From Pseudomonas sp. ACM7 (GTDB lineage Bacteria; Pseudomonadota; Gammaproteobacteria; Pseudomonadales; Pseudomonadaceae): a stretch of 64,000 bases of DNA. How positions within the stretch are numbered: the stretch's first letter is position 1; every line of letters begins with the position of its first letter. This document shows positions 34,656 through 43,585 of this stretch, in pieces. The DNA lies in assembly GCF_004136015.1 (NCBI RefSeq), contig NZ_CP024866.1:193089-257088 (forward strand), given 5' to 3'. The notes under the pieces were generated by a model. It was not told where the DNA came from, did not search any database, and saw only the letters and a list, made by a program, of their open reading frames with translations. Made by a program: the position numbers and the translations under genes.

Positions 34656-36329
34656 TCACTGGCAGCCCCCCGCCCCAACACGGCAAAAACACGAGGCCTT
34701 AATCTCCACATCCGCCCGGGCCATGGCCAGATCAAGGCGCGTCTGGGCGGCAGCAGCTTCGGCATCCAGCCCCAGTCGTCTCAGGCATTCCACATAGCCG
34801 TGCAGGCTCCACACATTGTCCAGATGCCAGGACGCACGGCTGAGGGTGTTGTCCAGTCCCAGATCGGCTCGATAGGCCTGCAACGCTTCTTCTACCCTGC
34901 CCTGCTCCAAAAGCAACGCGCCCAACGCATGCCGGACCGGTTGCATCCAGCCCCATGGCTCGTCGTAAGGCAGGTTGTCGTCCAGTGACAGCGCCTGGCG
35001 CAAGTGGGCGAAGGCGTCGTCGTAATTGCCTTTACGGTACTCGATTTCCCCGCGCAGCATGCCTGCGGCAACCGCCAGAATGTCGGTGCATTTATTGTTG
35101 AAAAGGTAGCGTGTGTCCGGCACTCGGGTCCAGGCTTCGAGGAGTAGTCGCTGTTCGGCTTCTGCGGCGGCGATATACTCGGTGGCCGCATGCGCCACGC
35201 CTCTGGCGTAATGCAGCATCGCCGTGGTCACGCAGTACAGCGCCTGGTCGTTCGGCAGCGGGGTGGCGAGGATGTCCTGCCATTTGCCGAAGCGTATCTG
35301 CACGTGGACCTTCATCGACACGAAGCCTTCCAGCCAGTCGGCCATGGGCGGTTGCTCCACGCGCAGCAGTTCTTCCCTGATGGTCGACATCAGTTGATCG
35401 GCGGCTTCCAGGGCCGGTTGGTATTGCCCGAGGAACATCGCCGAATAGAGTTTGAAGTGGTAGTTGTGGCATCGATACAAGGTGTAGAAGTTGAGCGGCC
35501 CTTCCTGTTCCAGGTATTTGCTGTCGGCCAGAATCGCCCGGCTATTGGTGACCATGGCCCCACGGTAGTCACCGCAGAGCACGTCGATGTGCGACGGCAT
35601 ATGGCGCAAATGTCCCGCATCCGGCACCAGGTCACGCAGGACATCGCCGGCTCGCAACGCCCGCTCCGGGTAGGGCGACATTTCCAGGGTGTGGACGTAC
35701 ATGTGCAGCACGCCGGGGTGCGGCGCATCGCCGTGCTGCGCCATCCGCCGTAGCGCCCGTTCCAGCACGTCTACCGTTTCAAGCGTGTCGGCGCCCGGCG
35801 CCGGTTTACCGGTTTTCAGATCCCACAATTGCCAGGGTGTGCGGTCGATCAACGCTTCGGCAAACAGCGCAACGACATCGGGATCTTCGGGAAAGGCTTT
35901 GTAGACATCGCGCATGGACGCCGCATAGGCATCGTTCCAGGCGAAGAGTTGGTCGAGGCTGGAGGCCTGATCGGCCTGGTAGCGTTGCTCCAGCGCCCGG
36001 ATCAGCGCCTGTTCCACCGGTGTTGCGCCGTCGATATGTCCCAGCGCGGTTTGCGTCGCCAGTCGGGCCTGGGCCACGGCCTCTTTCAACTCCTGTTCGA
36101 TGAAGGCATCCCAACGCTTGTTGTAGTTGGGGCCCGAAGCGTAGGCGATGCCCCAGTAGGCCATCGCGCAATCGCGGTCGTGTTCGATCGCCTTTTGGAA
36201 ACAGCGTATGGATTCGTCGTGGTTGTAGCCGTAGCACCATACCAAGCCACGATCGAACCAGCGCTGGGCCTGGGACGAGTGGGTCGTCACCGGGCGGCTG
36301 TAGGTGCCCAAATCGTAATAGTCGTGCAT
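34656..36329 (-). CDS. Tetratricopeptide repeat protein
   Basis: A 557-residue soluble protein. It begins MHDYYDLGTYSRPVTTHSSQ; the start at 36329 has AGAGG 8 nt upstream and is preferred to a frame extending another 104 codons that has no family-like content. TPR-like helices occur near the N-terminus (FDRGLVWCYGYNHDESIRCF) and C-terminus (GEIEYRKGNYDDAFAHLRQA, HALGALLLEQGRVEEALQAY). HxxxH pairs such as HMPSHIDV suggest possible metal binding. The role is unknown; TPR proteins usually bind partners. The remnant AraC gene lies immediately downstream and may have been its regulator. Confidence 0.75.
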   Translation of the reverse strand: MHDYYDLGTYSRPVTTHSSQAQRWFDRGLVWCYGYNHDESIRCFQKAIEHDRDCAMAYWGIAYASGPNYNKRWDAFIEQELKEAVAQARLATQTALGHIDGATPVEQALIRALEQRYQADQASSLDQLFAWNDAYAASMRDVYKAFPEDPDVVALFAEALIDRTPWQLWDLKTGKPAPGADTLETVDVLERALRRMAQHGDAPHPGVLHMYVHTLEMSPYPERALRAGDVLRDLVPDAGHLRHMPSHIDVLCGDYRGAMVTNSRAILADSKYLEQEGPLNFYTLYRCHNYHFKLYSAMFLGQYQPALEAADQLMSTIREELLRVEQPPMADWLEGFVSMKVHVQIRFGKWQDILATPLPNDQALYCVTTAMLHYARGVAHAATEYIAAAEAEQRLLLEAWTRVPDTRYLFNNKCTDILAVAAGMLRGEIEYRKGNYDDAFAHLRQALSLDDNLPYDEPWGWMQPVRHALGALLLEQGRVEEALQAYRADLGLDNTLSRASWHLDNVWSLHGYVECLRRLGLDAEAAAAQTRLDLAMARADVEIKASCFCRVGAGGCQ

Positions 36330-36470
36330 CGATTTATCCTCTCGACCAGAGCAGGGAACCTCGCAGGAAATCTTTGCGGACCTGGAGAGCCTCGACAGTT
36401 CAAGAGGTCCAGCATACCCCTGCGGTTCTGGCTGAGCGGCAGAGCCGACGACAGGAGGATCATTGCCGGC

Positions 36471-36524
36471 GTCGATAGTCACCATCAACTCAATGAAGTT
36501 CTCATAAAAAATCCGCGGCGTAAC
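36471..36524 (+). promoter_or_regulatory. Shared promoter element, copy A
   Basis: The stretch matches 37454-37508 at roughly 46 of 54 positions. It contains GATAG-TCA-CCATC (36474-36486), an imperfect inverted repeat that is perfect in copy B, then TGAAGTTCTC and AATCCGC. It ends about 43 bp before the start of the 42-residue secreted peptide. The likeness outside coding sequence suggests a common operator and promoter. Confidence 0.6.
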
Positions 36525-36566
36525 ATCAGCGCCATACCCAACAACTACACCCCGGAGCACACCATC

Positions 36567-36695
36567 ATGAAACGCCAAATCCTCCTCAGCATCGCTTTCT
36601 CGGTTTTTGCAGTTAACGCTTTCGCCGCTACCTCTGCTCACCCGGTTGTCGCTGAAGGCGGCTCGGATCGTCTGATCGAAAACCGCGCTGCATAA
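36567..36695 (+). CDS. Small secreted peptide, VAEGGSDRLIE motif
   Basis: A 42-residue product: a signal peptide (MKRQILLSIAFSVFAVNAFA, cleavage after the second Ala of FAA) and a 20-residue mature part with VVAEGGSDRLIENRA. Pseudomonads encode related small exported proteins in which VAEGGSDRLIE occurs one or more times; their role is not established. CGGAG lies 11 nt before the ATG. A strong terminator starts 27 bp after the stop, giving a short single-gene transcript under the shared element at 36471. Confidence 0.7.
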   Translation: MKRQILLSIAFSVFAVNAFAATSAHPVVAEGGSDRLIENRAA

Positions 36696-36721
36696 ATGAA
36701 TGGCTTTACCGAAGCACTCAA

Positions 36722-36755
36722 CGAAAAGCCCGGCCTGACAAGCCGGGCTTTTTCG
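36722..36755 (+). terminator. Rho-independent terminator
   Basis: AAAAGCCCGGC and GCCGGGCTTTT form an 11-bp stem with a 7-nt loop, followed by a T-run. It ends the transcript of the small secreted peptide. Confidence 0.9.
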
Positions 36756-36847
36756 TGCACAAAATAAATCGATCCCTGCTTAATGCCTCCGCCGCACCTG
36801 TGATACATAACACTTGATTGTGAGTCCCGTACCCATGAGGTTTGCCC

Positions 36848-37420
36848 ATGCTCCACTCCCCACGCTTACCGCAACTGTTGACCTGCGCCGTCCTCGGTTT
36901 ACTCGCCTGCAGCGCGCAGGCCGGTGCGCCCTCCCCGGCACCCGATAGCTTGCAACCGCTGCTGATGACGTTGAACGAACGCCTGAGCATTGCTGATCTT
37001 GTGGCGCTGACTAAGTGGGACAGTGGCAAACCGATCCAGGACAGTGCCCGGGAAGCGCAAGTCATCGCCAACGCCAGGAAGCTGGCCGTTGACCGCAAAC
37101 TGGACCCGGATGAAGTAGCCGAATTGATCGCCGCACAGATTGAAGCCAACAAGCTGGTGCAGTACGGACTGGTGGCCCAATGGCGAGCGGCTGGCAAGGC
37201 GCCTGACACGCCGCGGCCAGACCTCGCCAATCAAATCCGGCCACAGCTCGATGAGCTGCAAAACCGTTTGTTACAGCAATACGCCGCCTTCGCGCCCTAT
37301 CGCAATGACCCGCAATGCGCGAACTGGCTAGCCAAAGAACGATCCAGCCTAATCAAGGACGGTCTGCATGGTCAGGCACTGATACGCGCCACCGGGGAAC
37401 TGTGCATCGCAGATCGATGA
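36848..37420 (+). CDS. Secreted AroQ-type chorismate mutase
   Basis: A 190-residue helical protein of the gamma (periplasmic) AroQ class. A signal peptide (LLTCAVLGLLACSAQA) is followed by LNERLSIADLVALTKWDSGK and PIQDSAREAQVIANA, which hold the active-site Arg, Lys and Glu, then LDPDEVAELIAAQIEANKLV. It converts chorismate to prephenate outside the cytoplasm; why pseudomonads export this enzyme is not clear. The ATG at 36848 is preferred to a TTG two codons earlier because AGG lies 7 nt upstream. Confidence 0.85.
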   Translation: MLHSPRLPQLLTCAVLGLLACSAQAGAPSPAPDSLQPLLMTLNERLSIADLVALTKWDSGKPIQDSAREAQVIANARKLAVDRKLDPDEVAELIAAQIEANKLVQYGLVAQWRAAGKAPDTPRPDLANQIRPQLDELQNRLLQQYAAFAPYRNDPQCANWLAKERSSLIKDGLHGQALIRATGELCIADR

Positions 37421-37453
37421 CAGGGTAAATCACGTTCTAGCATCCCTGCTTGC

Positions 37454-37508
37454 GTCAATGGTCACCATTAACGCACTGAAGTTCTCTTAAGAAATCCGCA
37501 GCCGTGAA
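37454..37508 (+). promoter_or_regulatory. Shared promoter element, copy B
   Basis: Contains the perfect inverted repeat AATGG-TCA-CCATT (37457-37469) and continues ACTGAAGTTCTC and AATCCGCAGCCGTGAAC, aligned with 36471-36524. It lies 57 bp before the NTF2-like gene. Confidence 0.6.
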
Positions 37509-37565
37509 CCATTGCATGAGCAACACCGAAGCGTTTGCCAACCAACAAAAATACAGGAGTTGAAA

Positions 37566-37994
37566 ATGTCTGAACTGAAACTGCATCCCAAAGCCGCAGA
37601 ATCCCTGAACCAGTGGCACGACATGATCAGCAAGGGTGACTTGAGCGCCTTGCCCGGTTTGTTGGACCCACAGGCGATATTCCGCTCCCCGATGGCTCAC
37701 ACGCCTTACCCGGGTGCGGCCGTGGTATCGATGATTCTCAACACGGTCATCGAGGTATTTGAGGATTTTGTCTACCGCCGGGAACTGTCGACCGCAGACG
37801 GGTTGAGCGTCGTCCTGGAGTTCAGCGCCAACGTCGGCGGGAAAGCGTTAAAGGGCATCGACATGATCCGGTTCAACGAACAAGGAAAAATCGTTGAGTT
37901 TGAGGTGATGGTTCGTCCCTTGAGTGGCCTGCAAGCCTTGGGCGAGCAAATGGGACAACGCCTTGGCGCTTACCTGGCGGCCAGCAAAGCCTGA
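37566..37994 (+). CDS. NTF2/SnoaL-like protein
   Basis: A 142-residue protein of the nuclear transport factor 2 fold: HPKAAESLNQWHDMISKGDL gives the first helices, LLDPQAIFRSPMAHTPYPG the pocket entry, and KGIDMIRFNEQGKIVEFEVM the final strands. The family includes small isomerases, hydrolases and binding proteins; no catalytic residues are certain here. AGGAG lies 7 nt before the ATG. It shares its upstream element with the secreted peptide gene. A GCATCGCC/GGCGATGC hairpin follows at about 38002. Confidence 0.75.
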   Translation: MSELKLHPKAAESLNQWHDMISKGDLSALPGLLDPQAIFRSPMAHTPYPGAAVVSMILNTVIEVFEDFVYRRELSTADGLSVVLEFSANVGGKALKGIDMIRFNEQGKIVEFEVMVRPLSGLQALGEQMGQRLGAYLAASKA

Positions 37995-38175
37995 AGACGT
38001 TGCATCGCCTTGGGCGATGCCTCTGCTCCCGGCTTGGTGTTAAATAGAGCGCGTAAAGCAGCGCAACGAGAACACCGATGAATACCCATTTTGAGATTAG
38101 TGATGTCCCTGAGCCCAACATTCAGCGCGATGGAAATATTCATCGCGTCGCCCATCAGCAGACGGTGGTAACAGC

Positions 38176-39891
38176 ATGATCGAGGTCACCGAAGTTTCCA
38201 TTGCCGAACTGCGTGCTGCGCTCGAGTCAGGCCGAACCACTGCGGTTGAACTGGTCCAGGCCTATCTCGACAGGATCGATGCCTACGACGGACCCGACAC
38301 GCCCACCGCCCTCAACGCGGTGGTGGTTCGAAACACCGAGGCACTGAACGAAGCGCAGGCGTCCGATGCCCGTCGGGCCAAGGGCGAGACGCTGGGTCCG
38401 CTCGATGGCATTCCCTATACGGCCAAGGACAGTTACCTGGTGAAAGGGCTCACTGCCGCCTCCGGCAGTCCCGCCTTCGCGAACCTGATTGCTTATCGCG
38501 ATGCATTCACGATCGAACGGCTTCGCGCTGCTGGCGCGATCTGCCTGGGCAAGACCAATATGCCGCCGATGGCAAACGGCGGCATGCAGCGAGGGGTCTA
38601 CGGCCGCGCGGAGAGCCCGTACAACGCTGACTATCTCACCGCCCCCTTCGCCTCGGGTTCATCGAACGGCGCCGGTACGGCAACTGCCGCCAGCTTCGCG
38701 GCATTCGGCCTCGCGGAAGAAACCTGGTCGAGCGGACGCGGTCCTGCATCAAACAATGGTTTGTGTGCCTATACGCCTTCGCGCGGGGTGATCTCGGTGC
38801 GCGGCAACTGGCCGTTGACGCCGACGATGGACGTTGTCGTGCCGTTTGCCAGAACGATGGCCGACCTGCTCGAAGTGCTCGACGTGGTGGTGGCGAATGA
38901 TCCCGACACCCGTGGCGATCTGTGGCGGATGCAACCCTGGGTGCCGATTCCGAGTGTCGCTTCGGTGCGTCCCGCTTCCTATGCCGAGTTGGCCGTGAAG
39001 TCCGATGCACTGGCAGGAAAGCGCTTTGGTATTCCGCGCATGTACATCAACGCGGATCCGGATGCCGGCACGAGCGATGCGCCTGGCATCGGTGGTCCGA
39101 CGGGGCAGCGAATCATCACCCGCCCTTCCGTGATCGGGCTCTGGGAAGAGGCTCGCAAAGCACTCGAAGCCGCTGGCGCAGAAGTGATCGAAGTCGATTT
39201 CCCGCTGGTCTCCAATTGCGAAGGTGATCGCCCGGGTGCGCCGACGGTGTTTACGCGGGGCCTGGTGTCCAAAGAGTTCCTGCATCACGAATTGTGGGAC
39301 CTGTCGGCCTGGGCCTTCGATGATTTTCTGCGGGCCAATGGCGATCCCAAGTTGAACCGCCTGGCCGATGTCGACGGACCGCTGATATTCCCTCACGACC
39401 CGGGCACGCTCCCCAACCGGGAGGACGACCTTGCCGCAGGCATGGACGAGTACGTGAAGATGGCCGCGCGCGGCATCACACCATGGGACCAGATCACCAC
39501 CGTTCCTGACGGACTGCGCGGACTTGAACAAACGCGTCGAATCGATCTTGAGGACTGGATGGATCGGCTGGGGCTCGATGCGGTGCTATTCCCGACGGTT
39601 GCCGACGTGGGTCCGGCGAATGCCGATGTCGATCCGAAGTCTGCGGATATCGCGTGGAGCAACGGCATCTGGGTCGCCAACGGCAACCTCGCCATCCGGC
39701 ACCTGGGCGTTCCCACGGTCACTGTACCGATGGGCGTCGTGCCGGACATCGGCATGCCCGTCGGGCTGACATTCGCCGGTCGTGCCTATGACGATTCGAC
39801 GCTACTGCGCCTGGCTTCGGCGTTCGAATCGATCGGGACAAAACGATTGATTCCGCCTCGAACCCCACCCTTGCCGGTTGGCAAACACTAG
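38176..39891 (+). CDS. Amidase signature family enzyme
   Basis: A 571-residue amidase. The Ser-cisSer-Lys triad is placed as Lys in GIPYTAKDSYLV (about residue 83), cis-Ser in FASGSSNGAGTATAASFAAF (about 160) and the nucleophile Ser in SSGRGPASNNGL (about 185), though the motif departs from the usual GGSSGG. LGVPTVTVPMGVVPDIGMPV is the typical end. It should hydrolyse a C-N bond of an amide or imide. GGTGGTAACAGC precedes the ATG, a weak site. It stands alone as a transcription unit. Confidence 0.85.
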   Translation: MIEVTEVSIAELRAALESGRTTAVELVQAYLDRIDAYDGPDTPTALNAVVVRNTEALNEAQASDARRAKGETLGPLDGIPYTAKDSYLVKGLTAASGSPAFANLIAYRDAFTIERLRAAGAICLGKTNMPPMANGGMQRGVYGRAESPYNADYLTAPFASGSSNGAGTATAASFAAFGLAEETWSSGRGPASNNGLCAYTPSRGVISVRGNWPLTPTMDVVVPFARTMADLLEVLDVVVANDPDTRGDLWRMQPWVPIPSVASVRPASYAELAVKSDALAGKRFGIPRMYINADPDAGTSDAPGIGGPTGQRIITRPSVIGLWEEARKALEAAGAEVIEVDFPLVSNCEGDRPGAPTVFTRGLVSKEFLHHELWDLSAWAFDDFLRANGDPKLNRLADVDGPLIFPHDPGTLPNREDDLAAGMDEYVKMAARGITPWDQITTVPDGLRGLEQTRRIDLEDWMDRLGLDAVLFPTVADVGPANADVDPKSADIAWSNGIWVANGNLAIRHLGVPTVTVPMGVVPDIGMPVGLTFAGRAYDDSTLLRLASAFESIGTKRLIPPRTPPLPVGKH

Positions 39892-39955
39892 AAAGGGCGG
39901 GATTGGGGCTTTACACGCTCCGATCCCGTCCACTGGTTGACCGTCGCCCCGGAAT

Positions 39956-41017
39956 TCAGCGCCAACGTCGACGGAAGAGCATCAACGAGAGTTTTTCGGC
40001 AAAACGCGACGGCCATTCCATGGCACGCCTGGTGGAGATCTTGCGGGCGATGTCCACAAAGGGTGTGACGATCAGGCTATAGAGCGTCAGGTAACGGTCA
40101 TGATCCTGTTTGCCGGTGCCGAACTGAATAGGCTCGGGCGTCGAGTGCGTGACGTAGAGCGTCCCGAACATCCAGTCCCAGAGTGACAGGTTGATACCGA
40201 AATTCTTGTTGAAGTGTCGGGGCGCGTCACTGTGGTGAATCTGGTGCTGCGCCGGGCTGTTCAGTACATGCTCGACCACGGGGCCGAATGAAAACCAGAC
40301 ATGGCTGTGACGCAAATTGGCCGCCAAGGCATTGAGGATCAAGACCATGTAGGTCACGCCGAACAAGGTGTACCGGCTGATCTCCCCGCCACAGGCGTAC
40401 CAGAAGACACCGGCGAAAGCGCCGAGGCAGACGGTGTCAGTCAGTTTTTCGACGATTTTTTCCACAAAGTGAATCCGGCTCGCCGTCGCCGGCACCAGGA
40501 CGGGCGCGGAATGATGGACTTTGTGGAACGCCCATAGATGCCGGGAATGAAAGGCGCGATGGGCCCAGTAATGGATAAAGTCTTGCACCAGAAACACGCC
40601 CAGCCCGTAGAGCAAGGAAAGTGAGAGGTTCTCCCCCACCTGCACGCGCGCGCCCCAAAGATTGTTGAAAAACGAAATGTAGTCACCGGAGCGCAGGACG
40701 TACGGATCGACCAGGCCAACAATGGGCAGCACCAGCGCGACCTTCAGGATGGCCCGCACGAAGTAGTACCGGTAATCCAGCAACGCCGAGGGATGAAAAT
40801 GAACCCGGTGCCCGCCGATGAACTGCCAGAAAGAACGTGCGTCGGTCAGTCCACGATATTTTCTGAATCGGTACAGGCTATAGGCGATGCTGTAGGACAA
40901 GCAGAGAAACACGACGCTGAAGCGGCCGTTCAGATCGAAAATGCCAAGAAACTCGTCTGCAACAGGCTCGATCACCCACTTGATCAGGTAGTCATACAGA
41001 AGCGCGAAAACATCCAT
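39956..41017 (-). CDS. Sterol desaturase / fatty acid hydroxylase family protein
   Basis: A 353-residue inner-membrane di-iron oxygenase. The eight-histidine motif is visible as HYWAHRAFHSRHLWAFHKVH (with one more His following) and HQIHHSDAPRHFNKN. About five membrane segments lie around these. The conserved DWMFGTLY follows the last His box. Such enzymes hydroxylate or desaturate lipids; the substrate is not known. GGGGAG precedes the ATG at 41017. No lipid-synthesis genes adjoin it. Confidence 0.85.
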   Translation of the reverse strand: MDVFALLYDYLIKWVIEPVADEFLGIFDLNGRFSVVFLCLSYSIAYSLYRFRKYRGLTDARSFWQFIGGHRVHFHPSALLDYRYYFVRAILKVALVLPIVGLVDPYVLRSGDYISFFNNLWGARVQVGENLSLSLLYGLGVFLVQDFIHYWAHRAFHSRHLWAFHKVHHSAPVLVPATASRIHFVEKIVEKLTDTVCLGAFAGVFWYACGGEISRYTLFGVTYMVLILNALAANLRHSHVWFSFGPVVEHVLNSPAQHQIHHSDAPRHFNKNFGINLSLWDWMFGTLYVTHSTPEPIQFGTGKQDHDRYLTLYSLIVTPFVDIARKISTRRAMEWPSRFAEKLSLMLFRRRWR

Positions 41018-41113
41018 TAACGGCTCCCCTCCGTCAAAAGGGGGGATTGTAATTCAGATCGTAACCACCGGGTGTTCCGAGCCGAGCGAATACCTTTCGA
41101 AAATCACAAAGCC

Positions 41114-41503
41114 CTATTGCGGCTGAAACGTCTGAAGGTACGCCAACAGGTTGTCGATCTTTTCCGGGTCGCTGAGCCCCCAGAAAATCATGCGGGTGCC
41201 AGGTACCACTTTTTTTGGAGCTTCGAGGTACGCGGTCAGCGTTTCGCGGTTCCAGACAATGCCGGCTGATTTCATCGCATCGGAATATTGATAATCCGTG
41301 GTGCTGCCCGAAGGGCGTCCAAAAATACCATTGAGCTGCGGCCCGAATGAACCGCGCGCCGACTCCCCGACCTGATGGCAGCCGCCGCATATCCGCTTGA
41401 ACAGTGTCGCACCCGCTTCAGCATCGCCGGCCGCTTGAGCTTGCGCGCTGAATAATCCTGCATTGAGCACCAGGGCGAAGGTGAGTACGGCGGTTTTCTG
41501 CAT
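41114..41503 (-). CDS. Class I c-type cytochrome, c2-like
   Basis: A 129-residue periplasmic cytochrome. A signal peptide (MQKTAVLTFALVLNAGLFSA to QAQA) precedes the haem site CGGCH, and the axial Met is in VPGTRMIFWGLSDPEKIDNL. FGPQLNGIFGRPSGS is the usual loop of the c2/cytochrome c-550 group. The start at 41503 is chosen because GAGCAG and the signal peptide follow from it. Its stop-to-start arrangement with the GlxA regulator gene just upstream (41542) suggests cotranscription. Confidence 0.85.
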   Translation of the reverse strand: MQKTAVLTFALVLNAGLFSAQAQAAGDAEAGATLFKRICGGCHQVGESARGSFGPQLNGIFGRPSGSTTDYQYSDAMKSAGIVWNRETLTAYLEAPKKVVPGTRMIFWGLSDPEKIDNLLAYLQTFQPQ

Positions 41504-41541
41504 GTTCTGCTCCCAATCATCTGTGGCTTGGCGCCAGTGAA

Positions 41542-42507
41542 TCAACTCGCACCCGCTTGAAACTTCTTCCTGTACGCCGCCGGCAGCAAACCCACTCGCT
41601 GGCGGAACAGTCTACGGAACGAATTACCGTCTTCGTAGCCTACGGCGTAAGTGATGCTGTCGAGTGTCATGCGGGTGGATTCAAGAAGCTGTTTTGCCTT
41701 CTCCAGACGCATGGTTTGCAGGTAGGTAATGGGCGTGTAACCGGTGGCTTCCTTGAAACGCCGTTTGAAGTTCCTGACACCGAACCCGAATCGCTGAGCG
41801 ACGTCATCGATCAACAGCGGCTGATCGAAGCGCTCCTCTAGCCAGTGTTGAACCTGCAGGATGTCGCCATCCCCATGGTTCTTCGGCAATGACCACATGA
41901 CATACACCGATTGCTCGCTGCGCACAGCGTCGACCAGCAAGTATTTGCTGCACTTTTGCGCCAGTTCCAGTGAAGCGAACCGGCGCACGAGGTGCAGCAA
42001 AAGATCCATGGCGGCACTCGCGCCCCCGCACGTGATCACGCGATTGTCCTCACAGAGGATCTGCGACTCCTCCAGACAGACCTCGGCATACCGACGACGA
42101 AAGAAGTCTGCAAAGGCCCAGTGCGTGGTAGCACGAACGCCATCCAGCAGGCCCGTTTCGGCCAGCATGAATGCCGCCGTGCACATTGAAGCCAGCACGG
42201 CCCCCTGCGCATGCTGTTGACGCAGCCATGGCCCATAGGCTGAAAAGGCCGGCAAGGCATCCTTCAAGGTGAAGAGGAATCCGGGGATCAGCACCAGATC
42301 GGTTCGCGGGATCTCGACGGTGGACCGGTCCACGCGCAGTGTCTGCCCTCCCCACGCGGCGACATCACCACCATCAAGCGAGGCGATGACCACGTCAAAA
42401 GGCGCGCCGGCCGTGTCGGCGAACAGGTTGGCGGCGCTGAGCACTTCCAGGGCCATCGTGGCGCTGGCGGCTGAACATTGATCCGCCAGTAAAAGCGTGA
42501 TGTGCAT
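41542..42507 (-). CDS. GlxA-family AraC-type transcriptional regulator
   Basis: A 321-residue regulator. Residues 1-170 form a DJ-1/PfpI-like domain with a cysteine at the nucleophile-elbow position in AVLASMCTAAFMLAETGLL. Residues 215-315 form the AraC DNA-binding domain: IDDVAQRFGFGVRNFKRRFK and LDSITYAVGYEDGNSFRRLF. Relatives regulate catabolism of quaternary amines and other nitrogen compounds. It is divergent from a thioesterase gene, which may be its target. Confidence 0.85.
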   Translation of the reverse strand: MHITLLLADQCSAASATMALEVLSAANLFADTAGAPFDVVIASLDGGDVAAWGGQTLRVDRSTVEIPRTDLVLIPGFLFTLKDALPAFSAYGPWLRQQHAQGAVLASMCTAAFMLAETGLLDGVRATTHWAFADFFRRRYAEVCLEESQILCEDNRVITCGGASAAMDLLLHLVRRFASLELAQKCSKYLLVDAVRSEQSVYVMWSLPKNHGDGDILQVQHWLEERFDQPLLIDDVAQRFGFGVRNFKRRFKEATGYTPITYLQTMRLEKAKQLLESTRMTLDSITYAVGYEDGNSFRRLFRQRVGLLPAAYRKKFQAGAS

Positions 42508-42611
42508 AAATGATCCAATTGCGCTTTTCGCATGAAAAAAGTCATTTGCGCACCTACCTTACCCAATCCTTCCTCCCTAAAGTGCACGCGTCACTCAATC
42601 ATCGCGTACTT

Positions 42612-43181
42612 ATGAATCTCTGGTTCCGACTTTTCCTCATGCTGTTCCGTTGTCCGTGGCGCAAGCCGGTTGACGCCTTGGCCACCACCGTCGTCCACAT
42701 GCGCGTCTGGCCGCTTGATCTCGACCTCAACCGACACGTGACCAATGGCCGGTATTTCACCCTGGCTGATATAGGACGCATGGACTACGTGTTGCGCAGC
42801 GGTGCATTCCGGGTGGCGCTGCGCAATAAGGCCGTGCCTATCGTTGGCGACACCTGGGGCAAGTTTCGGCGTGAACTGAAGCTGTTTGAAGCGTTCGAGA
42901 TTCACACCAGGATGCTGGGCTGGGACAACAAGTGGAGCTTTATGGAGCACCGCTTCGTGAGCAAGGGACGCGTGGTCGGTGTCCTGGTGATGCGGGGTCT
43001 GTTCCGCTCTGCCAAAGGCACCGTTCCACCTGGCGAGTACGCCCGGGAACTGGGCTTGGCTGAACAGTCGCCGTCGATGCCGACGTGGCTGACAGACTGG
43101 TCGCAAAGCTGCAATGACATGAGCCGTGAGCTTCGAGAGGAAGAGGGTCAGCCTGCCCGGCGCCCGCAGACCGTCGAATAA
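42612..43181 (+). CDS. Hot-dog fold acyl-CoA thioesterase
   Basis: A 189-residue protein with a 4HBT-like domain: DLDLNRHVTNGRYFTLADIG holds the catalytic-site Asn/His region and is followed by FEIHTRMLGWDNKWSFMEHR and SKGRVVGVLVMRGLF. It resembles the THEM6/Al-like group. It probably cleaves acyl-CoA or acyl-ACP thioesters. The ATG at 42612 is chosen because the family starts there. The N-terminal hydrophobic LWFRLFLMLF may attach it to the membrane. Confidence 0.8.
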   Translation: MNLWFRLFLMLFRCPWRKPVDALATTVVHMRVWPLDLDLNRHVTNGRYFTLADIGRMDYVLRSGAFRVALRNKAVPIVGDTWGKFRRELKLFEAFEIHTRMLGWDNKWSFMEHRFVSKGRVVGVLVMRGLFRSAKGTVPPGEYARELGLAEQSPSMPTWLTDWSQSCNDMSRELREEEGQPARRPQTVE

Positions 43182-43276
43182 ATTCGGCGCTCCCGCTATC
43201 CGCTGACAGCCTCAAGCGCACACTCTATCCTGTGCACCCCGAATCTACGCTTGCCACGATTTCACCGGAGACATCA

Positions 43277-43585
43277 GTGCCGCCCCTGACCGCCCGCGAG
43301 GTTTACCAGCAATTGCGCGACGCCGCGCTGGAAGTTCGGCTTCTGAAGAGCCTCGACGAACAACCCGAGCCCGGCCAGGTACAAGTCGATATCGAGGGCT
43401 GGCGTCTGACCCTCGACTTCGATGGCAATCGCCTTCGTCACTGCCAACGTTGCCAAGGCCCGGACGGCCGCGAGGGCGTGTTCGACAGTTGGCAACGTTA
43501 CGGCACGGACCCGGTCAGTTTGCTCAGCACCTGGGAGTTGGCGCAGATAGAGCGTTTGCTGACTGAACTCAAAAACGCGGTTTGA
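43277..43585 (+). CDS. Uncharacterised small protein
   Basis: A 102-residue protein: LTAREVYQQLRDAALEVRLL (helix), then VQVDIEGWRLTLDFDGNRLR and CQRCQGPDGREGVFDSWQRY with a CxxC, and a helical end. A GTG at 43277 with GGAG 7 nt upstream is preferred to a GTG at 43232. It may bind metal through the CxxC but no family is claimed. Its 3' end overlaps gudD by 17 bp, tail to tail. Confidence 0.6.
   Translation: MPPLTAREVYQQLRDAALEVRLLKSLDEQPEPGQVQVDIEGWRLTLDFDGNRLRHCQRCQGPDGREGVFDSWQRYGTDPVSLLSTWELAQIERLLTELKNAV

Noticed and set aside
37873..38121. A minus-strand frame with a hydrophobic stretch between the NTF2-like and amidase genes
   Set aside because: It overlaps the NTF2-like coding end and the hairpin after it and has no ribosome site; probably chance.
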